This document shows positions 1-6,150 of a stretch of 6,150 bases of DNA, piece by piece (position 1 is the stretch's first letter; every line of letters begins with the position of its first letter). Position numbers and translations under genes: made by a program. Source of the stretch: Methylophilales bacterium UBA4017 (GTDB lineage Bacteria; Pseudomonadota; Gammaproteobacteria; Burkholderiales; Methylophilaceae). Location: positions 1 through 6,150 of the forward strand of contig DGAZ01000029.1 of NCBI GenBank assembly GCA_002384685.1. Reading direction: 5' to 3'. The notes below the pieces were generated by a model. The model ran no database searches. It was not told the origin of the DNA and saw only the letters and a list, made by a program, of their open reading frames with translations.

Positions 1-1031
1 GCGTTTTCTTCAAACATAGCAGGCTCCAGCTTGATATCTTTTGGGTCCATACCTTGTTTTTGAAGATTTTGGTAAGTGGTTTGACCTAGTCGGTTAATTT
101 CAGCGCCAACCAATGCTTTTGGCAGATCAAAAGTGTGACTTTCAACTAATGAGGTAAATACTTGCTGCTTTAAGTTAGCTTTAATTCTTCGCTCCACCTC
201 TTGTTCAAGAGATTGCTTTATTTCTTCGTTCATTTTTTTAAGATCACCGTCAGCAACGCCTAGGCTTTTTGCAAAATCTTCATCTATTTTTGGTAATGAG
301 GGTGCTTGTACTTCTTTAATCGTAACAACATACTCAACATCTTTACCAGCAAGTTCTTTTGGCTCATGCGTTTTTGGATATTTTATGGTAAAGCCTTTCG
401 TTTCACCGCCTTTTAACCCAATCAATGCACTATCAAAGCCTTTGACGCGATTTACATCACCTAAAACAAACTCTATCGGCTCTGTACCTGATGATTCAGC
501 AACCTTGCCATCAATAGCAGATTGCATAAGAGCCATCACCTTGTCGTCCATTTTTGCTGCTCGATCTACCTTGGCATAAACAGCTCTTTGCTTAGCAATC
601 ACATCGATTGTCTTTTTCACATCGGCAGGAGTTATAGCAGTTTCATATTGGGTTAATTTTTGTTTTTTTATATCTGTGAGCTTAAATTCAGGAAAAATCT
701 CAAATGTGGCTGTAAATTCAAAATCAGAATTTACCTTGTCGAGAGGTTCGTGCTGAATGTCAGGCATTCCTGCGACTCTTAAATTATTTGTTTGAACAAT
801 TTCGCCAAACTTACTCTCAATGGCTTTCGAATAAACCTCACCCCTAACATCCCCACCATGCTGTTGTTCAACAATTTTCATAGGCACTTTTCCAGGGCGA
901 TAACCTTTAAAACGGGCAGTTTTAAGAATTTGTTGGAATTTTTGGGTTATTTCACTTTGAAAAGAAGCGATTGGAACCATCGCTTTTACTCTTCTTTCTA
1001 TATCACTTATCTTTTCAACTACTTCAGCCAT
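1..1031 (-). CDS. tig: Trigger factor, ribosome-associated chaperone (3' end outside window)
   Basis: Trigger factor binds the ribosomal exit tunnel and shields nascent chains in the cytoplasm. Reading from the ATG at 1031-1029, 343 codons are open to the window edge; the family is usually about 430 residues, so roughly the last 90 are missing. The N-terminal ribosome-binding domain covers about residues 1-115 and carries the ribosome-docking signature GYRPGKVP at 43-50. The FKBP-like isomerase domain lies at about 155-242, followed by the start of the helical chaperone domain (SLGVADGD at 256-263, then a charged helix). The start is supported by AGGAA six bases upstream. The isomerase domain looks degenerate: compared from memory with E. 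coli, the D-F-T-G segment reads L-M-Q-S at 168-171 and the conserved tyrosine of P-E-E-Y-H aligns with His222. The gene lies 21 bases after tRNA-Leu on the same strand and probably shares its transcript. In beta-proteobacteria clpP, clpX and lon commonly follow; they would lie left of this window (inference). Confidence 0.97.
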   Translation of the reverse strand, partial: MAEVVEKISDIERRVKAMVPIASFQSEITQKFQQILKTARFKGYRPGKVPMKIVEQQHGGDVRGEVYSKAIESKFGEIVQTNNLRVAGMPDIQHEPLDKVNSDFEFTATFEIFPEFKLTDIKKQKLTQYETAITPADVKKTIDVIAKQRAVYAKVDRAAKMDDKVMALMQSAIDGKVAESSGTEPIEFVLGDVNRVKGFDSALIGLKGGETKGFTIKYPKTHEPKELAGKDVEYVVTIKEVQAPSLPKIDEDFAKSLGVADGDLKKMNEEIKQSLEQEVERRIKANLKQQVFTSLVESHTFDLPKALVGAEINRLGQTTYQNLQKQGMDPKDIKLEPAMFEEN

Positions 1032-1037
1032 ATTGAT

Positions 1038-1042
1038 TTCCT
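1038..1042 (-). promoter_or_regulatory. Ribosome binding site of tig
   Basis: AGGAA on the minus strand, six bases before the ATG at 1031-1029. It fixes the tig start and leaves only a short spacer between the tRNA 3' end and the coding sequence. Confidence 0.7.
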
Positions 1043-1052
1043 AGGTAAATAA

Positions 1053-1137
1053 TGGTGCGAAAGGAGAGACTCGAACTCTCACGCCTTGCGGCGCTGGAAC
1101 CTAAATCCAGTGCGTCTACCAATTCCGCCACTCTCGC
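1053..1137 (-). tRNA. tRNA-Leu, anticodon UAG (reads CUN codons)
   Basis: An 85-base class II tRNA with encoded CCA (1055-1053). The acceptor stem GCGAGAG pairs with CTTTCGC, including one G-T pair; the discriminator base is A. The D arm contains the GCGGAATTGGTAGACGC block typical of bacterial leucine tRNAs. The anticodon stem CTGGA/TCCAG closes the loop TTTAGGT, giving anticodon UAG. The long variable arm (CGCCGCAAGGCGT) marks it as leucine/serine/tyrosine class, and the T arm is GAGAG-TTCGAGT-CTCTC. It lies directly before tig on the same strand, so the mature tRNA 3' end is probably cut out of a longer tRNA-tig transcript. Confidence 0.98.
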
Positions 1138-1305
1138 AAATTCAAAAATTTTCAATCGCGTATTATATCAGCATAGTTATTATACGTAAGGAATAATTCT
1201 ATGTATTTTTAATCTCACAGATGGTAAGTAATCATTTAAAATGAAGGCAATTATGACATTTATTTTTTATCAATCTTCCCGGCTTACTATTTAAGAATTT
1301 ATTTG
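1138..1305. promoter_or_regulatory. Divergent intergenic region between tRNA-Leu-tig and the efflux operon
   Basis: These 168 bases must hold promoters for both directions. The minus-strand promoter is clear (1162-1170). For the plus-strand operon I see no good sigma-70 promoter. ATGACA at 1253-1258 is a five-of-six -35 match but has no -10 at normal spacing. TACTAT at 1285-1290 is a four-of-six -10 match without a convincing -35, and would leave a very short leader. The only inverted repeats seen are short AT-rich ones, such as TTATT...AATAA around 1178-1197. No known operator or riboswitch is recognised, and no coding sequence is supported. Confidence 0.5.
1162..1170 (-). promoter_or_regulatory. 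Extended -10 promoter for tRNA-Leu-tig
   Basis: On the minus strand this reads TGA-TATAAT: a perfect -10 hexamer (1167-1162) with the TGn extension (1170-1168). The base run just after it is ACGCG, a G+C-rich discriminator of the kind found at growth-rate and ppGpp-controlled stable-RNA promoters. Transcription would begin near 1155-1156, giving a leader of about 18 bases before the tRNA. The -35 region at 17-base spacing (CTTACG, 1190-1185) matches the consensus at only three positions, which is acceptable for an extended -10 promoter. A second perfect TATAAT (1184-1179), 17 bases further upstream, lacks the TGn extension. Confidence 0.7.
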
Positions 1306-2691
1306 ATGCGCATTATAACCATACTTCTTTTCAGTCTTTTCCTTTTGGGATGCGCTGCCATACCATATGAGGAAGCAAAAGTAGATGCCGTAGAGGTTAA
1401 TAAGTTAATAACCGAACTTGATATCTATAATGAGGAATTTGAAGAGTTTCTTAAAACCAATGGTTACCCGTCAAACAATCTTCCTATCAAGGATTGGGGT
1501 TTAAGAGAGTTGTTGTTGGCACAGTTATTTTTTAATTACGATATAAAAAATGCTAAAGCATCGCTTGATTGGGTTAGAACAAGTGAGAATATTGCCCTTC
1601 TCTACCCACCATCATCGATAGGCATTGAAATTGGAAGAGGTGATAGTGAGGAAGAATTATCCAAGAATATTTTTGGAGGAGGGTTTAACTTTACTTTTGA
1701 AAGTGCTAATAAGCGTTTAATAAGGTATGAAATCGCTTTTAATGAAACACAATCAGCGGCCTTACAATATGAATTAAAAATATGGGATGCCCGTGCCAAG
1801 CTGCTGGAGCAGATAGTAAACCTCCTAGAAAGACAAGACCTTATCACCATTACCAAGGATGAATTGCGATCAAAGCACTCCATCTTGCAAATGATAAAGA
1901 AAAGAGTGGGTGTTGGCATATTATCTCAAGTGCAATTAGATAGAGTTACATTGGAGTTAAGTGCAATAAATCAAATGTTACTTAACCTTCAATACGATCA
2001 AGAAAAGGTAAGAAATGAAATTGCGACCAGCGTTGGTCTGTCCTTAGAAAAATTTAATCTCATCCCAGTAAACACACAAAAAATAAAAGCCATGTTTAAT
2101 AAGGCGTCAGCTGACTTTGTTGCTGAAAATGAAGTGGGGAACATTAAATATAAGGCCACGACTAACAGTAAGATGCTACGAATATTATTAGCAAATTATG
2201 CGGTAGCAGAATCCTTATTAAAGTATGAAATTGCCAAACAGTACCCCGATTTTAACTTCTCTCCAGCCTATACCTATGACCTTGGAAACTACATATGGAA
2301 TATTGGTATTGAAACCATTATTGGTTCCACCGACAGGAATAAGGTCTATATAGAAAGGGCAAAGAAGCTGAGAGAAACAGAAGCTACAAAAGTGCTTTCC
2401 TATCAAATTGAAATTATTAATGCGGCAGAAAGGTTATTAGATGATTTTAGTTACGGCCTGGCGCTTAAAAGGGATGTAGAAGAGATGCGAGAAACAAAAA
2501 ATAATTTAAAAAAACAGCTGGTTAAGCGCTTTGATAATGGGATTTTAGATAGATTGGAGTTAGAATTGGAATTGATTAAATTTAATGAAATTGAAAGAAG
2601 TTATCACAAAGCACTTTACAATGTTATGAGAAAAGGCTTGTTTGCGGAATCCACGGTACAAGAGCCTATCTTCACTGAGCAGTTTAATTAA
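1306..2691 (+). CDS. TolC-family outer-membrane efflux lipoprotein
   Basis: Predicted 461-residue outer-membrane duct of a tripartite efflux pump. The N-terminus has a short lipoprotein signal with lipobox L-L-G-C and Cys16 as the lipidated residue. The next residue is alanine, which fits outer-membrane sorting. The family's internal duplication is visible: the helical block ending R200-VGVGILSQVQLDRV has a counterpart at R408-FDNGILDRLELELEL. The second half opens with a helix around ANYAVAESLLKYEIAKQYPDF (297-316) and a beta-type stretch SPAYTYDLGNYIWNIGIE (319-336). Both are typical of TolC-like proteins that travel with CusA/CzcA-type pumps. Length is normal for the family. I choose ATG 1306 over the adjacent TTG 1303 because it gives a standard lipoprotein leader; no strong ribosome binding site precedes either (only AAGAA near 1294-1298). 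It is the first gene of the operon, 11 bases before the adaptor gene. Confidence 0.9.
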   Translation: MRIITILLFSLFLLGCAAIPYEEAKVDAVEVNKLITELDIYNEEFEEFLKTNGYPSNNLPIKDWGLRELLLAQLFFNYDIKNAKASLDWVRTSENIALLYPPSSIGIEIGRGDSEEELSKNIFGGGFNFTFESANKRLIRYEIAFNETQSAALQYELKIWDARAKLLEQIVNLLERQDLITITKDELRSKHSILQMIKKRVGVGILSQVQLDRVTLELSAINQMLLNLQYDQEKVRNEIATSVGLSLEKFNLIPVNTQKIKAMFNKASADFVAENEVGNIKYKATTNSKMLRILLANYAVAESLLKYEIAKQYPDFNFSPAYTYDLGNYIWNIGIETIIGSTDRNKVYIERAKKLRETEATKVLSYQIEIINAAERLLDDFSYGLALKRDVEEMRETKNNLKKQLVKRFDNGILDRLELELELIKFNEIERSYHKALYNVMRKGLFAESTVQEPIFTEQFN

Positions 2692-2702
2692 AAAATGAAA
2701 AG

Positions 2703-3776
2703 ATGAAAAATAAATCACTTATTATTATTGTAATTCAAGCAGTCATGATCGTTATGCTGGTATGGATTATCTTGATCCTAGGAGGTGATGAGTTTTTTGC
2801 TGAAGACGATAGCGAGGGTGTTGAAGAGATTGTTGTTGACTACACACAGTCGATCAATGACCTGACCTATGTAACCCTCCCCTTAGCCGTAGAAAAAAAT
2901 AGTGGAATCACAACAATACCAATTCAATCAACTTCAAAGTCATACGATTATGCAAGTTATGGCGAGGTGATGAGCTTAACGGATTTATTTTTAAGAAAAA
3001 ATAATCTTGGAAATTTATTAAGAAATAAAAATAAAATAGAAAAACAACTTGAAGAAGAGTCTGAACATCTTAAGAAGCTAATAATACTTAACCAAGATAA
3101 CAAGAATATTGCTGACTCCATAATCCATGAAAAAGAAATTGATATTAGTAATCTGGAAAATGATCTTGCGGTGATTCAAAATGATATAAGCAATGTTTTA
3201 ATTAATACAGAGCACCACTGGGGGCCCTACTTTGCAAAGCTTATCGCGCAAACAGAAAAAAAGGTATCGTCGCCTATATTAAGCAATAAAAACCGGCTGA
3301 TAAAAGTAACTATACCATCCGTTAATCTTCCCAAAACACCACCTAAAGAAATTGATGTATACCTATCGTCTGACGAAAATATCTCTTACGCTGCCTCATT
3401 TATATCTAAAGCCCCCAACTCTGACGCATCACTTCAAGGTAAGAGCTTTTATTATGAAGTAGAGAGTACTGAGTTAAACGTAGGGGCTAAAATCAAAGCC
3501 AATATAAAAAATACTAATGATAACCGTAATGAAATAAGCCTTTTTATCCCTAGAAAATCAGTGGTATGGAGTAATGGTAAGCCCTGGATTTTTATAAAAG
3601 TTGGCAGTGATGGTAATTTTCTCCGTAAACCCCTTATCAGCCCTCTAGAAACAAGTGAGGGATGGCTCGTAGAGGAAGGTCCGTTCAAGGAAGGTGAGCT
3701 CCTCGTTACTGATGGCGCCCAACTATTACTTTCCGAAGAGTTTAAGTATCAAATAAAAAATGAAAATGAGGATTAG
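2703..3776 (+). CDS. RND efflux periplasmic adaptor (membrane fusion protein), divergent
   Basis: Predicted 357-residue adaptor linking the inner-membrane pump to the outer-membrane duct. A single hydrophobic anchor lies at residues 6-27 with no lipobox, so it is probably anchored by an uncleaved helix. It is followed by an acidic stretch (29-42). A coiled-coil hairpin rich in Lys, Glu, Asn and Leu spans about 98-165. A beta-barrel-like region at about 199-275 follows. The membrane-proximal domain at 278-345 is the most recognisable part: SLFIPRKSVVWSNGKPW (279-295), then FLRKPL, and ELLVTDGAQLLLSEEF (332-347), matching the usual end of adaptor proteins. The canonical G-x-V lipoyl half-motifs that normally flank the hairpin are not visible. 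The role rests on the C-terminal match, the coiled coil and the position between duct and pump genes. Start ATG 2703 is the first in frame after a stop at 2685; its ribosome binding site is weak. Confidence 0.85.
   Translation: MKNKSLIIIVIQAVMIVMLVWIILILGGDEFFAEDDSEGVEEIVVDYTQSINDLTYVTLPLAVEKNSGITTIPIQSTSKSYDYASYGEVMSLTDLFLRKNNLGNLLRNKNKIEKQLEEESEHLKKLIILNQDNKNIADSIIHEKEIDISNLENDLAVIQNDISNVLINTEHHWGPYFAKLIAQTEKKVSSPILSNKNRLIKVTIPSVNLPKTPPKEIDVYLSSDENISYAASFISKAPNSDASLQGKSFYYEVESTELNVGAKIKANIKNTNDNRNEISLFIPRKSVVWSNGKPWIFIKVGSDGNFLRKPLISPLETSEGWLVEEGPFKEGELLVTDGAQLLLSEEFKYQIKNENED
3768..3772 (+). promoter_or_regulatory. Ribosome binding site of the RND pump gene
   Basis: GAGGA inside the last codons of the adaptor gene, seven bases before ATG 3780 and ten before the second ATG at 3783. 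The spacing favours 3780. Because the site lies within the upstream coding sequence and the adaptor stop is three bases before the pump start, the two genes are probably translationally coupled. Confidence 0.65.
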
Positions 3777-3779
3777 CCC

Positions 3780-6150
3780 ATGATGGGCCAACTGATTCGA
3801 TTTTCTATTCGGTACCCTGGGGTCATTATTGGTCTTTCACTCCTCATTATCGCTTATGGTATTTATCAGATAAAACAAAGTCCTTTAAATGTATTTCCAG
3901 AATTCTCCCCCACCCAAGTAATCATTCAAACAGAATCTCCTGGATTTTCGTCAGATTTAGTTGAATCTCTAGTAACCAACCCTATTGAGCAAGCAATTGC
4001 AGGGACTATTGGTATAAGCCAAATAAGATCACAATCCATCCCGGGGCTATCTGTTGTAACTGTTATATTTGATGAAGGAACAGATATTTTTAAGAATAGG
4101 CAATCTATATCAGAAAAACTGTCGAACCTGAATAGATCAATGCCGAATAACATCACCCCTACTATTGCTCCACTGACATCATCAGCCTCTAGCGTACTTG
4201 GCATTGGCATAACTTCTAATGACAGAACCAATATAGAGCTTAGAACGATTGCAGAGAATATTATCATCCCCCACCTAATGTCAGTGCCAGGGGTAGCAGA
4301 TGTGAATCGGTTTGGAGGAGAAGTCGCTCAAATTCAAATCGAGGTTAAGGCTGATAAGTTATATGAGCATGACGTAAGCTTGCAACAGGTATTCACATCT
4401 ATAAAAATGTCTTCTGGTCAGGTTGGCGGCGGTTTTATCGAAAACAGCAACCAAAGAATTATTATTAATGCGAGCGCCCAATCTAAATCCATAACCGACC
4501 TTCTCCAGCTTCCAATAATCAATAACAAAGGTAATGTCGTTCGGGTTAAAGATGTTGCAACCATTAGTGAGAGCAAAGCTCCATCAATAAGTGCGGTATC
4601 GATTAATGAAAAAGATGGAGTTTATCTTTCCGTTCAAGGTCAGCTCGGATCAAACACCTACAAGCTTACCCATCAACTTGAAGAAGCATTAGAGAGTCTA
4701 AGGCCCATCCTTATAAAGGAATCAGTAGAACTAATACCTGACTTATTCAAACCAGCAAATTTTATTGATGCCTCAATAAAGGGATTACGATTAGATATAT
4801 TGATTGGCGCGATAATGGTTATATCCATCCTATATCTATTTTTGTTTAACATAAAAACCGCTTTTATTTCTGCTGTAGCAATTCCAGCCTCGCTATTATC
4901 TGCAATTTGTGTGATGAGTTATTTTAACCTTGGTCTGAATGTGATGGTCCTTAGTGGTCTAGCCATTGCTTTGGGTGAAGTAGTGGATGACGCAATAATT
5001 GACGTAGAAAATATTTTTCGTAGACTTCGACAAAATAAATTACTTAGTAAGCCCCTGCCAATTCATCAAGTCGTTTTTAATGCATCGATGGAGGTTAGAA
5101 AATCAGTTGTATTTGCGACGATCATTATCGTGCTCGTGTTTCTCCCGCTTCTATCCATGTCGGGGGTTGCTGGTAAGCTTTTTGGTCCCCTGGGTATTGC
5201 ATACATCACGTCCATTATCGCATCATTATTTGTGGCTCTAACAGTGACTCCGGCTCTTTGCTTTCTCATGCTTGGAAAAACATTCATTAAAAGCGAGGAT
5301 TCGCCAATTATCGCTTTTATCAAAAAATATTATGAAAAGGTACTGCGAGCAGTTGAAGGAAAATCAAGTGCTGTAATAATTATTTCATTTTTGTTGATCG
5401 CTGTTGGATTGTCTTTCCTCCCTTTCTTTAAAACTCAATTTATACCTCCGCTTCATGAAGGGCACTATATTATGCATATGACGGCCTACCCTGGTACCTC
5501 AGAAAAAGAGTCTATAAGAATAGGTAATTTAGTTACGAACAAAATTAATAAAATAGAAGGGATTAAGTCTGTAGCACAATGGGTAGGTAGATCACCGATG
5601 GGTGCAGATACCTTTGGTACCCACTATAGTGAGTTTGAAATTGAGTTAGATGTTTTAGATGGGCCAAGTCAGGACCGTATATTAGATCAGATAAATGCTA
5701 TTGTTAACGGCAATGATAATGATGAGCTTAACATCAAAAATCAAGGAGGTTTTGTTGGAGTTAATTTTGCCATCAATACATTTTTGACAGAAAGAATTGA
5801 AGAAACTATATCTGGATATAATGCGTCGGTTGTAGTGAATGTTTATGGAAATGATTTGGATGCCTTGGATCAAGATGGACAAAATATTGCACGAATGCTC
5901 GAGGGTATTAGGGGATCCAAAGACATTACCCTCCAGTCACCGCCAGGAACGCCGCAAGTTAAAATAAGACTTCGACCAGAAATAATTGCACAATTAGGCA
6001 TAATGAATGCAGATGTATTAGATACAATTAGGGCTGCATACGAAGGCTATACAGCTACGTATATATATGAAGGCGTAAATAAGAAGCCGGTGGTGGTCAC
6101 ATTTGAAAAAAAATACCGTGAAGATATAACAAATATTCAAAAGCTTCCTA
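3780..6150 (+). CDS. RND efflux pump, inner-membrane permease, CusA/CzcA-like branch (3' end outside window)
   Basis: Proton-driven permease that exports substrate through the adaptor and outer-membrane duct. 790 codons are visible of about 1,020-1,050 usual in the family. TM1 is at about 14-31, followed by the family hallmark SPLNVFPEFSPTQV (34-47) and ESPG at 51-54. The first porter domain is then followed by TM2 (about 338-357), TM3 (361-382), TM4 (386-408), TM5 (443-463), TM6 (468-495) and TM7 (531-551). TM4 holds the proton-relay motif GLAIALGEVVDDAIIDVEN, with Asp403/Asp404 matching the AcrB Asp407/Asp408 pair, plus Glu400, Asp408 and Glu410. After TM7, QFIPPLHEG (553-561) resembles the EF-P-LDEG motif of heavy-metal pumps. 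The second porter domain follows, with G-N-D-L-D-A-L and SPPGTPQV. The TM4 Lys and last five membrane helices lie outside the window. Substrate is not determinable: CzcA's D-F-G and CusA's three methionines seem absent. AUA and AGA codons are frequent, suggesting modest expression (inference). Confidence 0.96.
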   Translation, partial: MMGQLIRFSIRYPGVIIGLSLLIIAYGIYQIKQSPLNVFPEFSPTQVIIQTESPGFSSDLVESLVTNPIEQAIAGTIGISQIRSQSIPGLSVVTVIFDEGTDIFKNRQSISEKLSNLNRSMPNNITPTIAPLTSSASSVLGIGITSNDRTNIELRTIAENIIIPHLMSVPGVADVNRFGGEVAQIQIEVKADKLYEHDVSLQQVFTSIKMSSGQVGGGFIENSNQRIIINASAQSKSITDLLQLPIINNKGNVVRVKDVATISESKAPSISAVSINEKDGVYLSVQGQLGSNTYKLTHQLEEALESLRPILIKESVELIPDLFKPANFIDASIKGLRLDILIGAIMVISILYLFLFNIKTAFISAVAIPASLLSAICVMSYFNLGLNVMVLSGLAIALGEVVDDAIIDVENIFRRLRQNKLLSKPLPIHQVVFNASMEVRKSVVFATIIIVLVFLPLLSMSGVAGKLFGPLGIAYITSIIASLFVALTVTPALCFLMLGKTFIKSEDSPIIAFIKKYYEKVLRAVEGKSSAVIIISFLLIAVGLSFLPFFKTQFIPPLHEGHYIMHMTAYPGTSEKESIRIGNLVTNKINKIEGIKSVAQWVGRSPMGADTFGTHYSEFEIELDVLDGPSQDRILDQINAIVNGNDNDELNIKNQGGFVGVNFAINTFLTERIEETISGYNASVVVNVYGNDLDALDQDGQNIARMLEGIRGSKDITLQSPPGTPQVKIRLRPEIIAQLGIMNADVLDTIRAAYEGYTATYIYEGVNKKPVVVTFEKKYREDITNIQKLP

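Noticed and set aside
385..1052. Plus-strand open frames at 385-579 and 792-1052
   Set aside because: They lie antisense to tig, which is clearly coding on the minus strand, and show no family resemblance.
1141..1200. Short inverted repeats in the intergenic region as a terminator or operator
   Set aside because: Stems are about five A/T pairs with no G+C core and no U-tract in either direction; they are expected by chance.
1241..1294. Possible 17-codon leader peptide (starts MKAIMTFIFY) just upstream of the duct lipoprotein gene
   Set aside because: No ribosome binding site, no attenuator-like hairpin after it, and its length is what chance gives in an AT-rich spacer.
1303..1305. TTG at 1303 as the start of the duct gene
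   Set aside because: The adjacent ATG at 1306 gives the same leader one residue shorter and is the commoner start; nothing in the upstream sequence favours TTG.
1602..2406. Minus-strand open frames at 1602-1919 and 2218-2406
   Set aside because: Antisense shadows of the TolC-like gene; composition follows the complementary codons and no start signals are seen.
3452..3688. Minus-strand open frame of 78 codons inside the adaptor gene
   Set aside because: Antisense shadow of the conserved membrane-proximal domain of the adaptor.
3926..5882. Minus-strand open frames at 3926-4267, 5066-5323 and 5682-5882
   Set aside because: All are opposite well-conserved RND pump sequence; none has a recognisable product.
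1..6150. CRISPR array, insertion sequence, phage or integration-site signals, including integration at the tRNA
   Set aside because: No direct repeats with spacers, no transposase or integrase frames, and no duplicate of the tRNA 3' end was seen in the window.

Overview
The window is AT-rich chromosomal DNA from a Gram-negative bacterium. The trigger factor reads most like betaproteobacterial versions, and together with the low G+C it suggests a Methylophilaceae-type or similar streamlined beta-proteobacterium. That placement rests on remembered family resemblance, not on a search.

Layout. The left sixth, on the minus strand, holds a housekeeping unit. An extended -10 promoter at 1162-1170 is followed by tRNA-Leu(UAG) at 1137-1053, then by tig (trigger factor), which starts at 1031 and runs off the left edge after 343 codons. 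A 168-base intergenic region (1138-1305) separates this unit from a divergent plus-strand operon that fills the rest of the window. The operon encodes an outer-membrane TolC-like lipoprotein (1306-2691), a membrane-anchored periplasmic adaptor (2703-3776) and an RND inner-membrane pump (3780 to beyond 6150, cut by the window edge). Spacing inside the operon is 11 and 3 bases, so the three genes are almost certainly co-transcribed. No other genes are supported; the remaining open frames are antisense shadows.

How the parts work together. The three plus-strand products are the components of a tripartite RND efflux pump: proton-driven permease, adaptor and outer-membrane duct. The permease is closest to the CusA/CzcA (heavy-metal) branch in overall sequence. 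However, its TM4 proton-relay motif is of the E-V-V-D-D type, without the CzcA-type D-F-G, and the three CusA copper/silver methionines do not seem to be conserved. The substrate is therefore unknown. No regulator gene is present beside the operon.

The points most worth a second look are the degenerate peptidyl-prolyl isomerase site of the trigger factor, the adaptor that lacks a recognisable lipoyl motif, and the non-canonical substrate and proton-path residues of the pump. I did not find a convincing wholly new system; this is an unusual member of a known efflux architecture beside a housekeeping locus.
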